DNA from: Leadbetterella sp040829825
GTDB lineage: Bacteria > Bacteroidota > Bacteroidia > Cytophagales > Spirosomataceae
Direction: 5' to 3' (one strand)
DNA: 64,000 nt
Assembly (NCBI RefSeq): GCF_040829825.1
Contig: NZ_JBFOLH010000012.1
Under the pieces are notes generated by a model, which was given only the letters and a program-made list of their open reading frames with translations, had not been told where the DNA came from and ran no database searches. Positions 34,774 through 43,292 of the stretch are shown here, piece by piece (within the stretch, counting starts at the first letter, position 1; every line of letters starts with the position of its first letter). Position numbers and translations under genes: made by a program.

Positions 34774-35766
34774 TTAATACCTCCTCACCGTGAAATTAGA
34801 CATCCCGCTGTCGGTATCAATATAAATCTTCTTGGCTGCGCTGTCAAATCCCTCCGTACGGTAAAGCCCCGATTTGATCTTGGTAAACCCGGTAAAGTTT
34901 TTGGCATTCAGCGCACCGTCCATTTTGATCTCACAGCCTACGTTCTCCGGCACGGCGATCTCGATATTGGCCACCCCGCTTTCAATTTTCACATTGGATT
35001 GCGACAGCAGGTCACCCAGCTTCAGATCAATGTTGGATGCCCCGGTTTCCAGCGTGATCTTCTCCACCTTATACGGGGTAAGATCGTATTTCAGGTCGCC
35101 AGCACCAATCTCCATATTGATGTCCCAAACCGGTTCGGTGTTCAGCTTTAACGTTACCTTGCGGTCCAGCCCCTTATCGTTCAGCCGGATGTTCTTCTGG
35201 CTTTTCATCTTGAAAACCACCTTCTGATGGCTTCCTGAAGCTTCTTCCCGGAGGGTGAACCCGCTAACACCGGCCAGGCGGGTGTCGGCAGCAAAAAGCT
35301 GACCCGGCTCGGCCTGCTCCAGTAAAAACCGGGCCGCACCGCCGCCTATCTTTAATTCAGCGCTTTTCACGCCTTCCACCTTATCCACCTTGTAGGTCTG
35401 GTGATTGGCTTCCGAAGTCGAATCCGTGCCTTCGTCGTACGTAAAATCGTCATCGTTGACGTCTACATCAAAATCAAACCCTTTTCCGTGCATTTTGTCT
35501 TCCACTTTTTTTAAGGTATTGGAAGTACAGTTATAAACCCCGAACGGGATAGCCAGCGCTACCAGCAGCACCGAAGTGGAGTTCAGCAGGCTGCGACGGC
35601 TGTCAAGCATAACGGCGATTCCCGCCAGGATGATCAGTATCGGCCAGAACCGGGCGATCTCCCGCATGCTGATGTCAAAACTGAACCAGTCGTTGATCAG
35701 TCCGAGGGCCAGACCACCCAATACAATGAGGATCACGCCCATAAATATATTATTGCTGTTTTTCAT
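34774..35766 (-). CDS. LiaF-like membrane protein with C-terminal beta domain
   Basis: A 330-residue protein. Two or three N-terminal hydrophobic segments lie near residues 8-25, 38-55 and 62-80 (FWPILIILAGIAVML), resembling the LiaI/LiaF-like membrane region. A long extracytoplasmic part with repeated short beta-type strands follows (ITLETGASNIDLKLGDLLSQ, KIESGVANIEIAVPENVGCE), typical of toast-rack/LiaF C-terminal domains. Such proteins sense cell-envelope stress in Firmicutes; the role here is inferred. It lies 143 bases downstream of the PspC gene on the same strand, a common pairing. Confidence 0.82.
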   Translation of the reverse strand: MKNSNNIFMGVILIVLGGLALGLINDWFSFDISMREIARFWPILIILAGIAVMLDSRRSLLNSTSVLLVALAIPFGVYNCTSNTLKKVEDKMHGKGFDFDVDVNDDDFTYDEGTDSTSEANHQTYKVDKVEGVKSAELKIGGGAARFLLEQAEPGQLFAADTRLAGVSGFTLREEASGSHQKVVFKMKSQKNIRLNDKGLDRKVTLKLNTEPVWDINMEIGAGDLKYDLTPYKVEKITLETGASNIDLKLGDLLSQSNVKIESGVANIEIAVPENVGCEIKMDGALNAKNFTGFTKIKSGLYRTEGFDSAAKKIYIDTDSGMSNFTVRRY

Positions 35767-35909
35767 AGTTTATTCCGGTTATCAGCAACCTGCTTTCCTG
35801 GAGCGCAGAGCGGCGAAGTACCTTTGAACGGCCTGCCGGGGCAACGAACCGTCGGACGGCGCATATCGTACAATCTGCTGTCAGGAAGCCGATGGCTTGC
35901 GGTTTATTT

Positions 35910-36380
35910 TTAGTAACTGGTTCCCCCTGTATTTCCACCGTAAGGAGGGTTACCGGGATTTTGGTGATCATCTTTTTCCTTTACAATGATCCAGACACCC
36001 AGACCAATCAGTACCAGGGGCCACATGTTCTTGATATAGGAGAAAAGATTGATATCAAAGAACGTTTTGAAAGAAAAAATGGCACCCAGAATGATCAGGA
36101 CCAAGCCTCCTGCAATATTCCCGTTTCTTGTTTGATTGCTCATTTCGTTATCTGCGTTTAAATTACTGTTTTCTACATTGCTGACCGAGTAGCCGTACCT
36201 TTTGGGTAGCAGCGCCCACAATACCAAATACGCTATTCCAATAGGGATCCCCGTGAAAATAAGTATCACAAAGACGATCCTGACGAGCGTCACGTCGGTT
36301 CGGTAGTAATCTGCCAGTCCCAGGCAGACACCTCCCAAAATACTTTTCTCATTTTTGATTCTATACATTTTGCTTTTCAT
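35910..36380 (-). CDS. PspC domain membrane protein
   Basis: A 156-residue protein starting with a PspC domain: YRIKNEKSILGGVCLGLADYY is followed by a hydrophobic segment (IVFVILIFTGIPIGIAYLVLW) and the basic LLPKR end. A second hydrophobic hairpin near residues 90-140 (GGLVLIILGAIFSF, MWPLVLIGLGVWIIV) resembles the LiaI-like region of the next gene. PspC proteins take part in membrane-stress responses. Either ATG 36380 or ATG 36368 could start it; the second begins directly with the domain. Confidence 0.87.
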   Translation of the reverse strand: MKSKMYRIKNEKSILGGVCLGLADYYRTDVTLVRIVFVILIFTGIPIGIAYLVLWALLPKRYGYSVSNVENSNLNADNEMSNQTRNGNIAGGLVLIILGAIFSFKTFFDINLFSYIKNMWPLVLIGLGVWIIVKEKDDHQNPGNPPYGGNTGGTSY

Positions 36381-36390
36381 AATTATGAAA

Positions 36391-36398
36391 CAAATGTA
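36391..36398 (-). promoter_or_regulatory. -7 box TACATTTG upstream of pspC-like gene
   Basis: On the minus strand TACATTTG matches TAnnTTTG 11 bases before ATG 36380, or 23 before ATG 36368. If it is used, the latter start gives a more reasonable leader. No clear -33 box. Confidence 0.4.
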
Positions 36399-36552
36399 GA
36401 GATAAGAATCAGTACTTGGTATTACAAACTACATGAGTGGTATTTTAACAGGATGAGGGCTTGTATTTGGTGTACCAGATTCCGGGGTGGTTTTCCATGC
36501 CGTTTCCTGATAGGTAAATTCCTGTGTAACCGGTTTACATCCAGGTATTTAA

Positions 36553-37119
36553 TTAATAGTTTTCTTCGATATATTCCAGGGCTTCCATGAGCCCGGTATA
36601 CGAGTTATGACCCACCTGCTCTTCAAAGCTTCCCACAAAGGCGAAGCCGTCAACCCGTTCGGGTATAGACTTAACATTCTGAAAATCAAATCCCTTAAGA
36701 ATTTCATTGTCCAGGTCCTTCAGCTTTTCCTCCTTTACGGCTCCCGGCCCGGTAAGCAGCAGGATCACCTCCGGCTCGGGGATGAACGGTAACATATCGA
36801 TATCATCGGCCCATTCCAGCACCTTCACCGGTACATCAACAAGGGGTAAAAGAGAATATTGTTCGGGACTGAACAGGAAACCGTCGGGCCCGTATTCATC
36901 AAGGGCCTCCCGGATCAGCGAAACGTTACCGGTAGGCAGCGAAACCAAGATCTTTACGCCGCTGAGCCAGCCCCTGATCTCTTCCAGCTTCTTTTTGGGT
37001 ACATGATACCCGCTTTCCTCATCGAGATCAAAAGAAATATAATCCACAAACATCCCGGCACAATACCGGGCCTCTGACAAGCTGGTTATGCTTTTTACCA
37101 GTACTTTTTTATTTAACAT
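36553..37119 (-). CDS. TrpF-like beta/alpha protein lacking the catalytic Cys
   Basis: A 188-residue protein resembling N-(5'-phosphoribosyl)anthranilate isomerase at its N-terminus: KVLVKSITSLSEARYCAGMF and VDYISFDL follow the family pattern KICGIT...EDA...GADYIGF. The catalytic Cys of the KxCG motif is absent (VKSIT here), and no clear partner for the second catalytic residue, an Asp near the middle, is seen. The C-terminal segment (GFAFVGSFEEQVG) matches the late part of the barrel. It is shorter than TrpF (about 200 residues). It stands outside any trp operon and diverges from mnmA. It is probably a non-catalytic relative. Confidence 0.65.
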   Translation of the reverse strand: MLNKKVLVKSITSLSEARYCAGMFVDYISFDLDEESGYHVPKKKLEEIRGWLSGVKILVSLPTGNVSLIREALDEYGPDGFLFSPEQYSLLPLVDVPVKVLEWADDIDMLPFIPEPEVILLLTGPGAVKEEKLKDLDNEILKGFDFQNVKSIPERVDGFAFVGSFEEQVGHNSYTGLMEALEYIEENY

Positions 37120-37276
37120 GCTTTTTTCCCGTAATAATCCAAAATCTTCCCCGCTCTGACACGTTCTCCAAACAAATTTTCCGCAAAATTACATAAGAAC
37201 CAAAAATGATCGGCAAGTGTTTAGTTATTTTGTAGGTAAAACTTAAATCGGAGGACTTTGAACCCTCGCAGAACAA

Positions 37277-38383
37277 ATGTCAGAAAAAGGAAGAGTATTA
37301 GTAGCCATGAGCGGCGGTATCGACAGCTCACTGGCGGCCGTCCTGCTACACGAGCAGGGCTATGAAGTAGTGGGAATGACCATGAAAACCTGGGATTATG
37401 CCTCCTCAGGCGGTACCAAAAAAGAAACGGGCTGCTGCAGCCTCGATTCGATCAACGATGCACGGGCAGTAGCTGTTAACCTCGGTTTCCCGCATTATAT
37501 CCTGGATATCCGTTCGGAATTCGGTGACTCGGTGATCGATCACTTTACCGGTGAATACCTCGAAGGCCGTACACCCAACCCCTGTGTTTTGTGCAATACC
37601 CACATCAAGTGGGATGCCCTCCTGCGGCGGGCCGATAACCTCAATTGTGACTTTATCGCTACAGGGCATTATGCCAAAATCAGGCAGGAAAACGGCCGGT
37701 ACGTGATTTCCAAAGGCGTAGACCAGACCAAAGACCAGAGCTATGTGCTTTGGGGCGTGTCGCAGGAAAGCCTCTCGCGTACCCTGCTGCCCCTCGGCGA
37801 TCTTACCAAGGCGGAGATTCGCGAAATGGCCAAAGAACGGGGTTTCTTTGATCTCGTCAATAAATCAGAATCGTATGAAATCTGCTTTGTGCCTGACAAC
37901 GACTACCGGAGCTTCCTGAAGCGCCGGGTGGAAGGCCTCGAAGAACAGGTGGCCGGCGGTAATTTTGTGCTGGAAAACGGACAGGTGGTCGGTAAGCACG
38001 AAGGTTATCCTTTCTATACCATCGGGCAGCGGAAAGGGTTGAAAATAGCGATGGGTTACCCCGTTTTTGTAACGGAAATCCGCAAAGAAACCAATGAAGT
38101 GGTGCTCGGAACCGAAGAATACCTGAAAAAAAACGGTATGGTGGTCGGCAAGCTCAACCTCCAGAAATATGACTCCATTCCGGATGGCGGATTAAGCACT
38201 ACCACCAAGATACGGTACAAAGACCGGGGTGAAAACGCCAGTATCCGGCAAACGGAAGCCGATAAAATTGAAGTTATTTTTGATGAGCCCGTTTCAGCCA
38301 TTGCTCCCGGCCAGGCCGCTGTATTTTACGAAGGCAACGACGTGATCGGCGGGGGCTGGATCATGAAAAGCTACCGGGTATAA
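37277..38383 (+). CDS. mnmA: tRNA-specific 2-thiouridylase MnmA
   Basis: A 368-residue enzyme that puts sulfur on C2 of the wobble uridine of tRNA Lys, Glu and Gln. The ATP P-loop is MSGGIDSS near residue 10. The first catalytic Cys is in NPCVLCN near residue 100 and the second in SYEICFVPD near residue 200, together forming the persulfide/disulfide pair. The motifs ATGHYA, KDQSYVLWG and YTIGQRKGL are those of MnmA. Length is standard. The XRE regulator converges on it with only 7 bases between stops. Confidence 0.97.
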   Translation: MSEKGRVLVAMSGGIDSSLAAVLLHEQGYEVVGMTMKTWDYASSGGTKKETGCCSLDSINDARAVAVNLGFPHYILDIRSEFGDSVIDHFTGEYLEGRTPNPCVLCNTHIKWDALLRRADNLNCDFIATGHYAKIRQENGRYVISKGVDQTKDQSYVLWGVSQESLSRTLLPLGDLTKAEIREMAKERGFFDLVNKSESYEICFVPDNDYRSFLKRRVEGLEEQVAGGNFVLENGQVVGKHEGYPFYTIGQRKGLKIAMGYPVFVTEIRKETNEVVLGTEEYLKKNGMVVGKLNLQKYDSIPDGGLSTTTKIRYKDRGENASIRQTEADKIEVIFDEPVSAIAPGQAAVFYEGNDVIGGGWIMKSYRV

Positions 38384-38390
38384 GCCCGGT

Positions 38391-38750
38391 TCAGGGGGGC
38401 AGAGGGTCCTGAACCATCCGGCTCAGGAACTCTATCGTCCTGTTTTTTTCTTCAATCACCTTGTCTTTCTCCCGGATCACCCGGAGGAACAGGGTTTCTG
38501 TCATTTCGGCTGCAGGGGGAATCGGGGCAGGAGCCGCTGGTATCCAGCCCATCAGCTCTTCCAGGATTTCCGGTTCAGATTTGCCAAAGGCACGCGCCAA
38601 TACCGGGATGTCTTCTATTCGCAGTCTTCGCTTGTTGTTTTCCAGCCGGTTGTAGCAGGAATGATCTATACCCAGGAGGTCAGCGATGTACTCCTGCGAG
38701 TACCCTGACCGGGTTCTCAGTTTTAAAAGGTTGGTGCAATTAAAGTTCAT
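38391..38750 (-). CDS. XRE-family transcriptional regulator
   Basis: About 119 residues with an N-terminal helix-turn-helix: LLKLRTRSGYSQEYIADLLGID, then a recognition helix around HSCYNRLENNKRRL and the supporting helices IEDIPVLARAFGKSEPEILE. A short C-terminal helix (REKDKVIEEKNRTIEFLSRM) is heptad-like and may dimerise. The ATG at 38750 is chosen because the HTH begins right after it; upstream in-frame sequence lacks domain features. It faces away from the Cys-rich peptide gene at 38947, so control of that cassette is plausible but not shown. Confidence 0.85.
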   Translation of the reverse strand: MNFNCTNLLKLRTRSGYSQEYIADLLGIDHSCYNRLENNKRRLRIEDIPVLARAFGKSEPEILEELMGWIPAAPAPIPPAAEMTETLFLRVIREKDKVIEEKNRTIEFLSRMVQDPLPP

Positions 38751-38946
38751 TATAGAGTTATGTTTTTGCGAATATAAAAAATTTACAGATTGAATATGCA
38801 ATAGAAGGCCTGTATTTATATGATAAAATGTCATATTCTTATGAAAAAGTCACACAACCTAACTGCCTGACCGCCAATTAATATTGTACAGCCGAAGAAT
38901 CTTCATGCAACGAAGCACTGAATTTAACCCCTTTGGTAAAAGTAAA

Positions 38947-39138
38947 ATGAAAACCAGGATTGTACTGGCCCTTGTGGCCGTAAGCATGGCTGTTTACTCT
39001 TCAATGGCTTGTTCTGTAGCAGAATGTGGCGGTGGCCCCGACATGTGCTGTGTTAAACCGGACGGAACCATCTATAAGATCACCGTTAAGCAAGACGTAC
39101 CCGTTGATACTCCTCCGGGAGATGATGACGGCTGGTGA
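38947..39138 (+). CDS. Small secreted Cys-rich peptide precursor
   Basis: A 63-residue protein. Residues 1-21 form a signal sequence (KTR then a hydrophobic stretch, SSMA before Cys22) that could be cut by signal peptidase I. Position -3 is Ser, so a lipobox is not convincing. The mature part would be about 42 residues with Cys at 22, 27, 34 and 35 (CSVAEC, then DMCC), a GGGPD turn, and an acidic Pro/Asp-rich tail ending GDDDGW. ATG 38905 in frame would add 14 residues. A terminator-like hairpin follows, then the propeller-MauE-barrel operon. The spacing is that of a precursor peptide ahead of its processing or export genes. The function is not known. Confidence 0.7.
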   Translation: MKTRIVLALVAVSMAVYSSMACSVAECGGGPDMCCVKPDGTIYKITVKQDVPVDTPPGDDDGW

Positions 39139-39149
39139 TCCTATCCGGG

Positions 39150-39187
39150 GCGGTCGTTCCCGGTCAGGAGAACGGCCGTCTTTTATT
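39150..39187 (+). terminator. Hairpin terminator or attenuator after the peptide gene
   Basis: GCGGTCGTTC (39150-39159) pairs with GAACGGCCGT (39170-39179), ten pairs with two G-U, across a 10-base loop, followed by CTTTTATT. It begins 12 bases after the peptide stop and ends 22 bases before the next gene. Partial read-through would give much more peptide mRNA than downstream mRNA. Confidence 0.65.
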
Positions 39188-39208
39188 AACCAATACAACT
39201 TTTACCCG

Positions 39209-40255
39209 ATGAACAGGAAAATTCTATTCTTTGGCCTGCCGCCCTTACTCCTCCTGGGAATCCTGGTTATGCTGAGCCCGAGGCAGGAAATCGTGCAAAA
39301 TGACCGCAACCGCAACTGGGTGAGCCATAAGCGGATCAAAATCAGCGATACTCTTTCGGTATTCGGTGATGTGGATGACCTCTGCTTTTCAGGCAGGACG
39401 CTCTGGATGAACAAGCGTACAAAAATTGCCTGTTACGACCTGAATTCCGGAAATACCATCGATGTAGCCGCTCTAAAAACGCCGGGAGGATCGTTTTCAG
39501 GGTTTATTATCCGGGAGAAGAACCTGTACCTGCACGAAATCAACTCGTCGCTGATCTCCCGCTTTGACCTTGAACATTCAAAAATAACCGCTCAGTACAC
39601 CTTCAGGTTCCCGGTGGCTGCTCTTCTGGCCGTTCCCGATACCCATACCCTGGTACTGAACAGGATCAGGGCTGAAAATGCGGGTATTGAACGGGTAATG
39701 ACCGACCTCCGGGGAAATATCCGCCAGGCAGATCTCCTGCCCGCCACCAGGGTAGACGGGGGACTGCTGTACTATTCCGGCACCGAAACATTCTCAGGCC
39801 AATACTACGTCAGCCTGCCGTTCTACAAAGACAGCGCATGGGTTTTTGATGAAAAATATACGGCTTTGCGGGCTTTTCGGCTGGTAGATGCATCTGATCA
39901 GGACTTTGAATTCAAAACGGTGGGCAACCGCCGTTACCTGGCAGAAACGGTTAACCGGCATCGCCTCGATGCCACAGCGCTGGGAAACCTGCTGCTGGTG
40001 GTATCCAATGTTTCTTCTGAGAACCAGACCCGTGACGATTTTGTAAGGCGGAGCACCATAGATGCCTATGCTATAGACACCGGCACGTATTTATTCAGCT
40101 TTTACCTGCCTTCCTATAAAAAATCAAGAATTTCACAACTGGCCGTCTCGGGAGACTCCCTGCTGGCCGCCGCTTACTTTAACTCGCAGATCCTTCTTTT
40201 TGACCTCAGAGATTTTTTAAAAAATGAAATCGCCGCACATGGAAACATTCAATAA
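39209..40255 (+). CDS. Membrane-anchored beta-propeller-like protein
   Basis: 348 residues with an N-terminal hydrophobic anchor or signal (FFGLPPLLLLGILVML, no lipobox Cys), then a periplasmic domain of repeated strand units such as KIACYDLNSGNTI, SLISRFDLEHSKI and SQILLFDLRDF. These are typical of six-bladed TolB-like propellers seen in many Bacteroidota lipoproteins. I do not recognise a named family. ATG 39209 is preferred, since an in-frame upstream reading runs back through the peptide gene without coding signs. The next gene starts inside its 3' end, so the two are coupled. Confidence 0.7.
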   Translation: MNRKILFFGLPPLLLLGILVMLSPRQEIVQNDRNRNWVSHKRIKISDTLSVFGDVDDLCFSGRTLWMNKRTKIACYDLNSGNTIDVAALKTPGGSFSGFIIREKNLYLHEINSSLISRFDLEHSKITAQYTFRFPVAALLAVPDTHTLVLNRIRAENAGIERVMTDLRGNIRQADLLPATRVDGGLLYYSGTETFSGQYYVSLPFYKDSAWVFDEKYTALRAFRLVDASDQDFEFKTVGNRRYLAETVNRHRLDATALGNLLLVVSNVSSENQTRDDFVRRSTIDAYAIDTGTYLFSFYLPSYKKSRISQLAVSGDSLLAAAYFNSQILLFDLRDFLKNEIAAHGNIQ

Positions 40256-40631
40256 AATTCTGAAAATCCTGGTAGCCGGGGTTTACCTGTATGCAGGCGC
40301 TTCCAAGCTGGCTAATGTGCCTCTTTTTACAGGCCAGCTCGACGAATCCCCGCTTATTCCGGAAGTGCTTTTACGTACCATAGCCATCGGCTTACCCGTA
40401 CTCATGCTGGGCCTGGGAGCCGGTATCCTCTTTACGGCAAAAAGTCTCTACCTGTGGGGCGCATTTTCGCTGCTCATATTCTTTACCATGTATTTAATGC
40501 TCCTGTATCTGCTGTATACGCCTCCGCCCTGTTCCTGTGCGGGTATCCTGGGGGAAACCGGGTATACAGGGCACATTATATTTAATTTAATACTACTCTC
40601 TGTTACATTATGGTTGCTTTTAAAAAGCTGA
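40224..40631 (+). CDS. MauE/DoxX-family redox-associated membrane protein
   Basis: A 135-residue protein with four hydrophobic segments. The N-terminal motif VYLYAGASKL is characteristic of the DoxX/MauE group. A loop between helices three and four carries PPPCSCAGILG with a Cys-x-Cys pair. MauE is needed for the disulfide-rich methylamine dehydrogenase light chain, so a role in cysteine oxidation outside the cytoplasm is a reasonable inference. The start overlaps the propeller gene by 32 bases (or 17 if ATG 40239 is used), and its end overlaps the barrel gene by 22. Confidence 0.85.
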   Translation: MKSPHMETFNKILKILVAGVYLYAGASKLANVPLFTGQLDESPLIPEVLLRTIAIGLPVLMLGLGAGILFTAKSLYLWGAFSLLIFFTMYLMLLYLLYTPPPCSCAGILGETGYTGHIIFNLILLSVTLWLLLKS

Positions 40632-42868
40632 GCGTTCTGCTCTTTGCATGCGGTATAAATGTCTTTTCTTTCGGACAGGTAACGGTTCGGGTCCAGGTAC
40701 GGGACTCGGTCACCCGTATGCCGCTGAGCTATTCCTCCGTATACCTGGCGGGCAAAAAAAATAAGGGCGGCATTACCGACTCTCTCGGGCGGGTCATTCT
40801 CAAAGAAGTGCCTGAGGGGAATTACACCCTGAGAGCCTCTTACAGTGGCTTTGAAGCAAGCGAAAGAGTGTTTCTCCTGAAAAAAGACACCACTTTTCTA
40901 CTCCTGCTAAAGCCTTTGGAGAACCTGCTGGGTGAAATTGTGGTCAAGGGCGGCGATGCCATCCTGGAAAACAAGCCCGACCGCTCCGTAATGACCATCG
41001 GGCCGGCCAATAAAGGGCAGCGGATCAGCAAAGCGCTGGCCGGTTTCCCGTTTATAACCGTGGCGGGAAATAACGTGCTGATCAACGGCAAAGCCAATTA
41101 TAAGATCTATCGCGACGGTATGCCGTCTAACCTGACCATTAACGACCTGAACACCCTTCCTGTGAACCAGGTAGAAAAAATAGAAGTGATTTATTACCCC
41201 TCTATCCGGTACGAATCCGATGCGGAGCAGATCATCAACATTGTCAGTAAAAAAGATGAAATATTCCAGGGCGGTGACGTATGGTCACGGCTGGGGTGGA
41301 GAAGTGGCGCCGGGCTGAATAACAGCGGTACAGGCACCAACCTCTCCAAGCTGAACGGTAAGGTCAACTCCAACCTTTCGCTTCTTCTCTTCCGCGACCA
41401 TACCCGGTCAGGCAATCACACCGATTACAGGGTAGGGGAGAATACCAGTGAAATGGAATCGGAAAGCCTCACCGCCAATGACCTGCTCCGGCTCACGCTG
41501 AGTGAAGATTTCAAGCTGAAGAATAAACAAACCCTTAGCCTGGGAGCAAGCGGCTCGCTGGGTATCAACAACTCCGATACCCGGTTCACCCCGGCAGATA
41601 ACCCCGAAACCCTCGTTAATACGGAAAGCTCGCGGTATGAGCTCAACCTGAACGGAAATTACTACAAAGCCCTGAAAAAGACGGATAAGATGTTCTTTTC
41701 CAACCTGCTCAAATACGCGGTTACCCCTGAAAAGTATACCCTGAACCGCGAAGGAGACCTGACCCTCAACAGGAACGATACCCGGTCAACCCAGTTGGTT
41801 TCCCGGCTCGATTTCGAGCTTCCGCGCGGAAAAGGAACCACGTGGGAACTGGGCGGGGGCCTGACCTACCGGAAATACTTCCAGGAAATTATGCTCTCTG
41901 AAATAAACGGACCGGATAATAGCTATCATCAGAAAGTTATTAACGGTTACGGAAGTCTTACAAAACAACTCGGCAAGTGGTATACCATTACCGGGCTGAA
42001 GCTGGAAGGCACGCAGAATAAGATTTCCGGGGATACCACGCTGAACCGGATCAACGTAATTCCAAGGGTATTTGTCTCCCGCCCCTTGTCGGAGAAAAAC
42101 TCGCTCTCGCTTTCGTATACCCGCAAAATCTGGCGCCCGGGCCCGGCCCTGGTCAGCATATTCCGTGACAACTCCAATCCCCTTTTTGTGAATACGGGTA
42201 ACCGGCACCTGGGTATAGGCCTGACCGACATGCTGAGCCTGCGCGACTCCTGGAGCCTGGGCAAAACCTACCTGAGTATAAATTACAGCCTGGCACATAG
42301 CAAAGATGCCATGGGAACCCACAGGGCAGCAGGAGAAGATAACCGGATCGTTACCTCCTTTGTGAATATCAGCAATATCCTTTCTCATGAGCTGGCGTAT
42401 AGTCTCAATACTTCCTTCGGGAACAAAAAGCTGGTCTTTTTTAGCAACGGGGGCATACAAAGGATCAGGTACAGCTACACCGGTGACAAAAACCGGGGCT
42501 GGGAGCGGAGAATCAACCTTGGCTTTGAATCAACACAGGTCAGCCATTTCACTTTTTCAGGCTTTTATAGCCTGGTAGGAAATACCGTTACCCTGCAGGG
42601 AGAAACGGGAAACAGCCATTATATGAATTTTGAAGCATTGTATAAAGCAGGGAAAAAATCACAAATCACCTTACGCAGCCAGAACCCGGTCATGAACGCC
42701 ATCAAAACCCGGCGATCTCTGTCGGGCCCGTCTTTCGCCATCCGGGAAGAAAGCTACTACCGGGGGAGAACCGTTGAGCTTTCTTATGTATATTCATTCG
42801 GAAAAGTGAAGAAAGTCAGGAAATCAACCCGCGACATCCAGGTGGATGATCTCCGGGAAGCGGAATAA
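40610..42868 (+). CDS. Outer-membrane beta-barrel protein (TonB-receptor-like)
   Basis: A 752-residue protein with a signal peptide (to about SFGQ, residue 23). A carboxypeptidase-regulatory-like beta domain occupies about residues 25-100 (VRDSVTRMPLSYSSVYLAGK). A plug-like domain lies near 105-215 (FITVAGNNVLINGKANYKIY, EKIEVIYYPSIRYE), followed by a long beta-barrel to the C-terminus (AREESYYRGRTVELSYVYSF-type strands). It fits the outer-membrane barrel group related to TonB-dependent receptors; no clear TonB box is seen. It overlaps the MauE-like gene by 22 bases. It may import or export the product of the small peptide gene. Confidence 0.87.
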   Translation: MVAFKKLSVLLFACGINVFSFGQVTVRVQVRDSVTRMPLSYSSVYLAGKKNKGGITDSLGRVILKEVPEGNYTLRASYSGFEASERVFLLKKDTTFLLLLKPLENLLGEIVVKGGDAILENKPDRSVMTIGPANKGQRISKALAGFPFITVAGNNVLINGKANYKIYRDGMPSNLTINDLNTLPVNQVEKIEVIYYPSIRYESDAEQIINIVSKKDEIFQGGDVWSRLGWRSGAGLNNSGTGTNLSKLNGKVNSNLSLLLFRDHTRSGNHTDYRVGENTSEMESESLTANDLLRLTLSEDFKLKNKQTLSLGASGSLGINNSDTRFTPADNPETLVNTESSRYELNLNGNYYKALKKTDKMFFSNLLKYAVTPEKYTLNREGDLTLNRNDTRSTQLVSRLDFELPRGKGTTWELGGGLTYRKYFQEIMLSEINGPDNSYHQKVINGYGSLTKQLGKWYTITGLKLEGTQNKISGDTTLNRINVIPRVFVSRPLSEKNSLSLSYTRKIWRPGPALVSIFRDNSNPLFVNTGNRHLGIGLTDMLSLRDSWSLGKTYLSINYSLAHSKDAMGTHRAAGEDNRIVTSFVNISNILSHELAYSLNTSFGNKKLVFFSNGGIQRIRYSYTGDKNRGWERRINLGFESTQVSHFTFSGFYSLVGNTVTLQGETGNSHYMNFEALYKAGKKSQITLRSQNPVMNAIKTRRSLSGPSFAIREESYYRGRTVELSYVYSFGKVKKVRKSTRDIQVDDLREAE

Positions 42869-42899
42869 AAAGCCATCCCGGTGCTCCTTCGCGGGATGG
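42864..42899 (-). terminator. Terminator of the zinc-ribbon gene, at the convergent end
   Basis: CCATCCCG (42873-42880) and CGGGATGG (42892-42899) form an 8-bp stem. Read on the minus strand it is followed by CTTTTTATT, so it ends minus-strand transcription. It may also stop plus-strand transcripts without a U-tract. Confidence 0.65.
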
Positions 42900-42903
42900 A
42901 CCC

Positions 42904-43257
42904 TTAACCTTTGCGCTCTCTTACAATCAGGATACAATCGTTTTTCAGGGCCAGGTAGCCCATATCGTACACAAAATAATAGGTATTTCCTGTACGGGTT
43001 TTCCGCAGGTGCGTAAAATGGCTGAAATCAAAGCCGGTCAGCGCCTTGCGGAGAACCCGTGCTTTGTTGGCCGGGCACAATGTGCTCAGCATTCGCCGGT
43101 TCTTTTTCAGCGCATTATCAATATTCCGGATGGTATTATTCTTAAAGGCCGTGAGGCGGTTGTTGTGGGTGTTCCGGCACATATCGCCGCAAAATTTCTT
43201 ATCGGCCCGGCCTATAATGCGGACGCCGCACTCCAGGCAGCTTCGGTTGTTATGCAT
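42904..43257 (-). CDS. Small zinc-ribbon-like protein
   Basis: About 117 residues. A CxxC...CxxxC cluster in the first 30 residues (SCLECGVRIIGRADKKFCGD then MCRNTHNNR) probably binds zinc. A basic helical middle follows (NTIRNIDNALKKNRRMLSTL), then a C-terminal part with FDFSHFTHLRKTRTGNTYYF and a short hydrophobic end. Such proteins are common and uncharacterised in Bacteroidota. The start is either ATG 43257 (MHNNRSC) or 43281. The ending ILIVRERKG is intact. Confidence 0.75.
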   Translation of the reverse strand: MHNNRSCLECGVRIIGRADKKFCGDMCRNTHNNRLTAFKNNTIRNIDNALKKNRRMLSTLCPANKARVLRKALTGFDFSHFTHLRKTRTGNTYYFVYDMGYLALKNDCILIVRERKG

Positions 43258-43292
43258 GATTTTTAAAAGTTTGTGGAACAAAAAGGTTTATG

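Noticed and set aside
38990..39015. Lipoprotein signal in the Cys-rich peptide
   Set aside because: Ser at -3 and Met at -2 before Cys22 do not fit the lipobox; type I cleavage after SSMA seems more likely, though lipidation is not excluded.
39026..39208. Longer N-terminus for the propeller-like protein
   Set aside because: The in-frame extension overlaps the peptide gene and the hairpin in another frame. The hydrophobic N-terminus begins only at ATG 39209.
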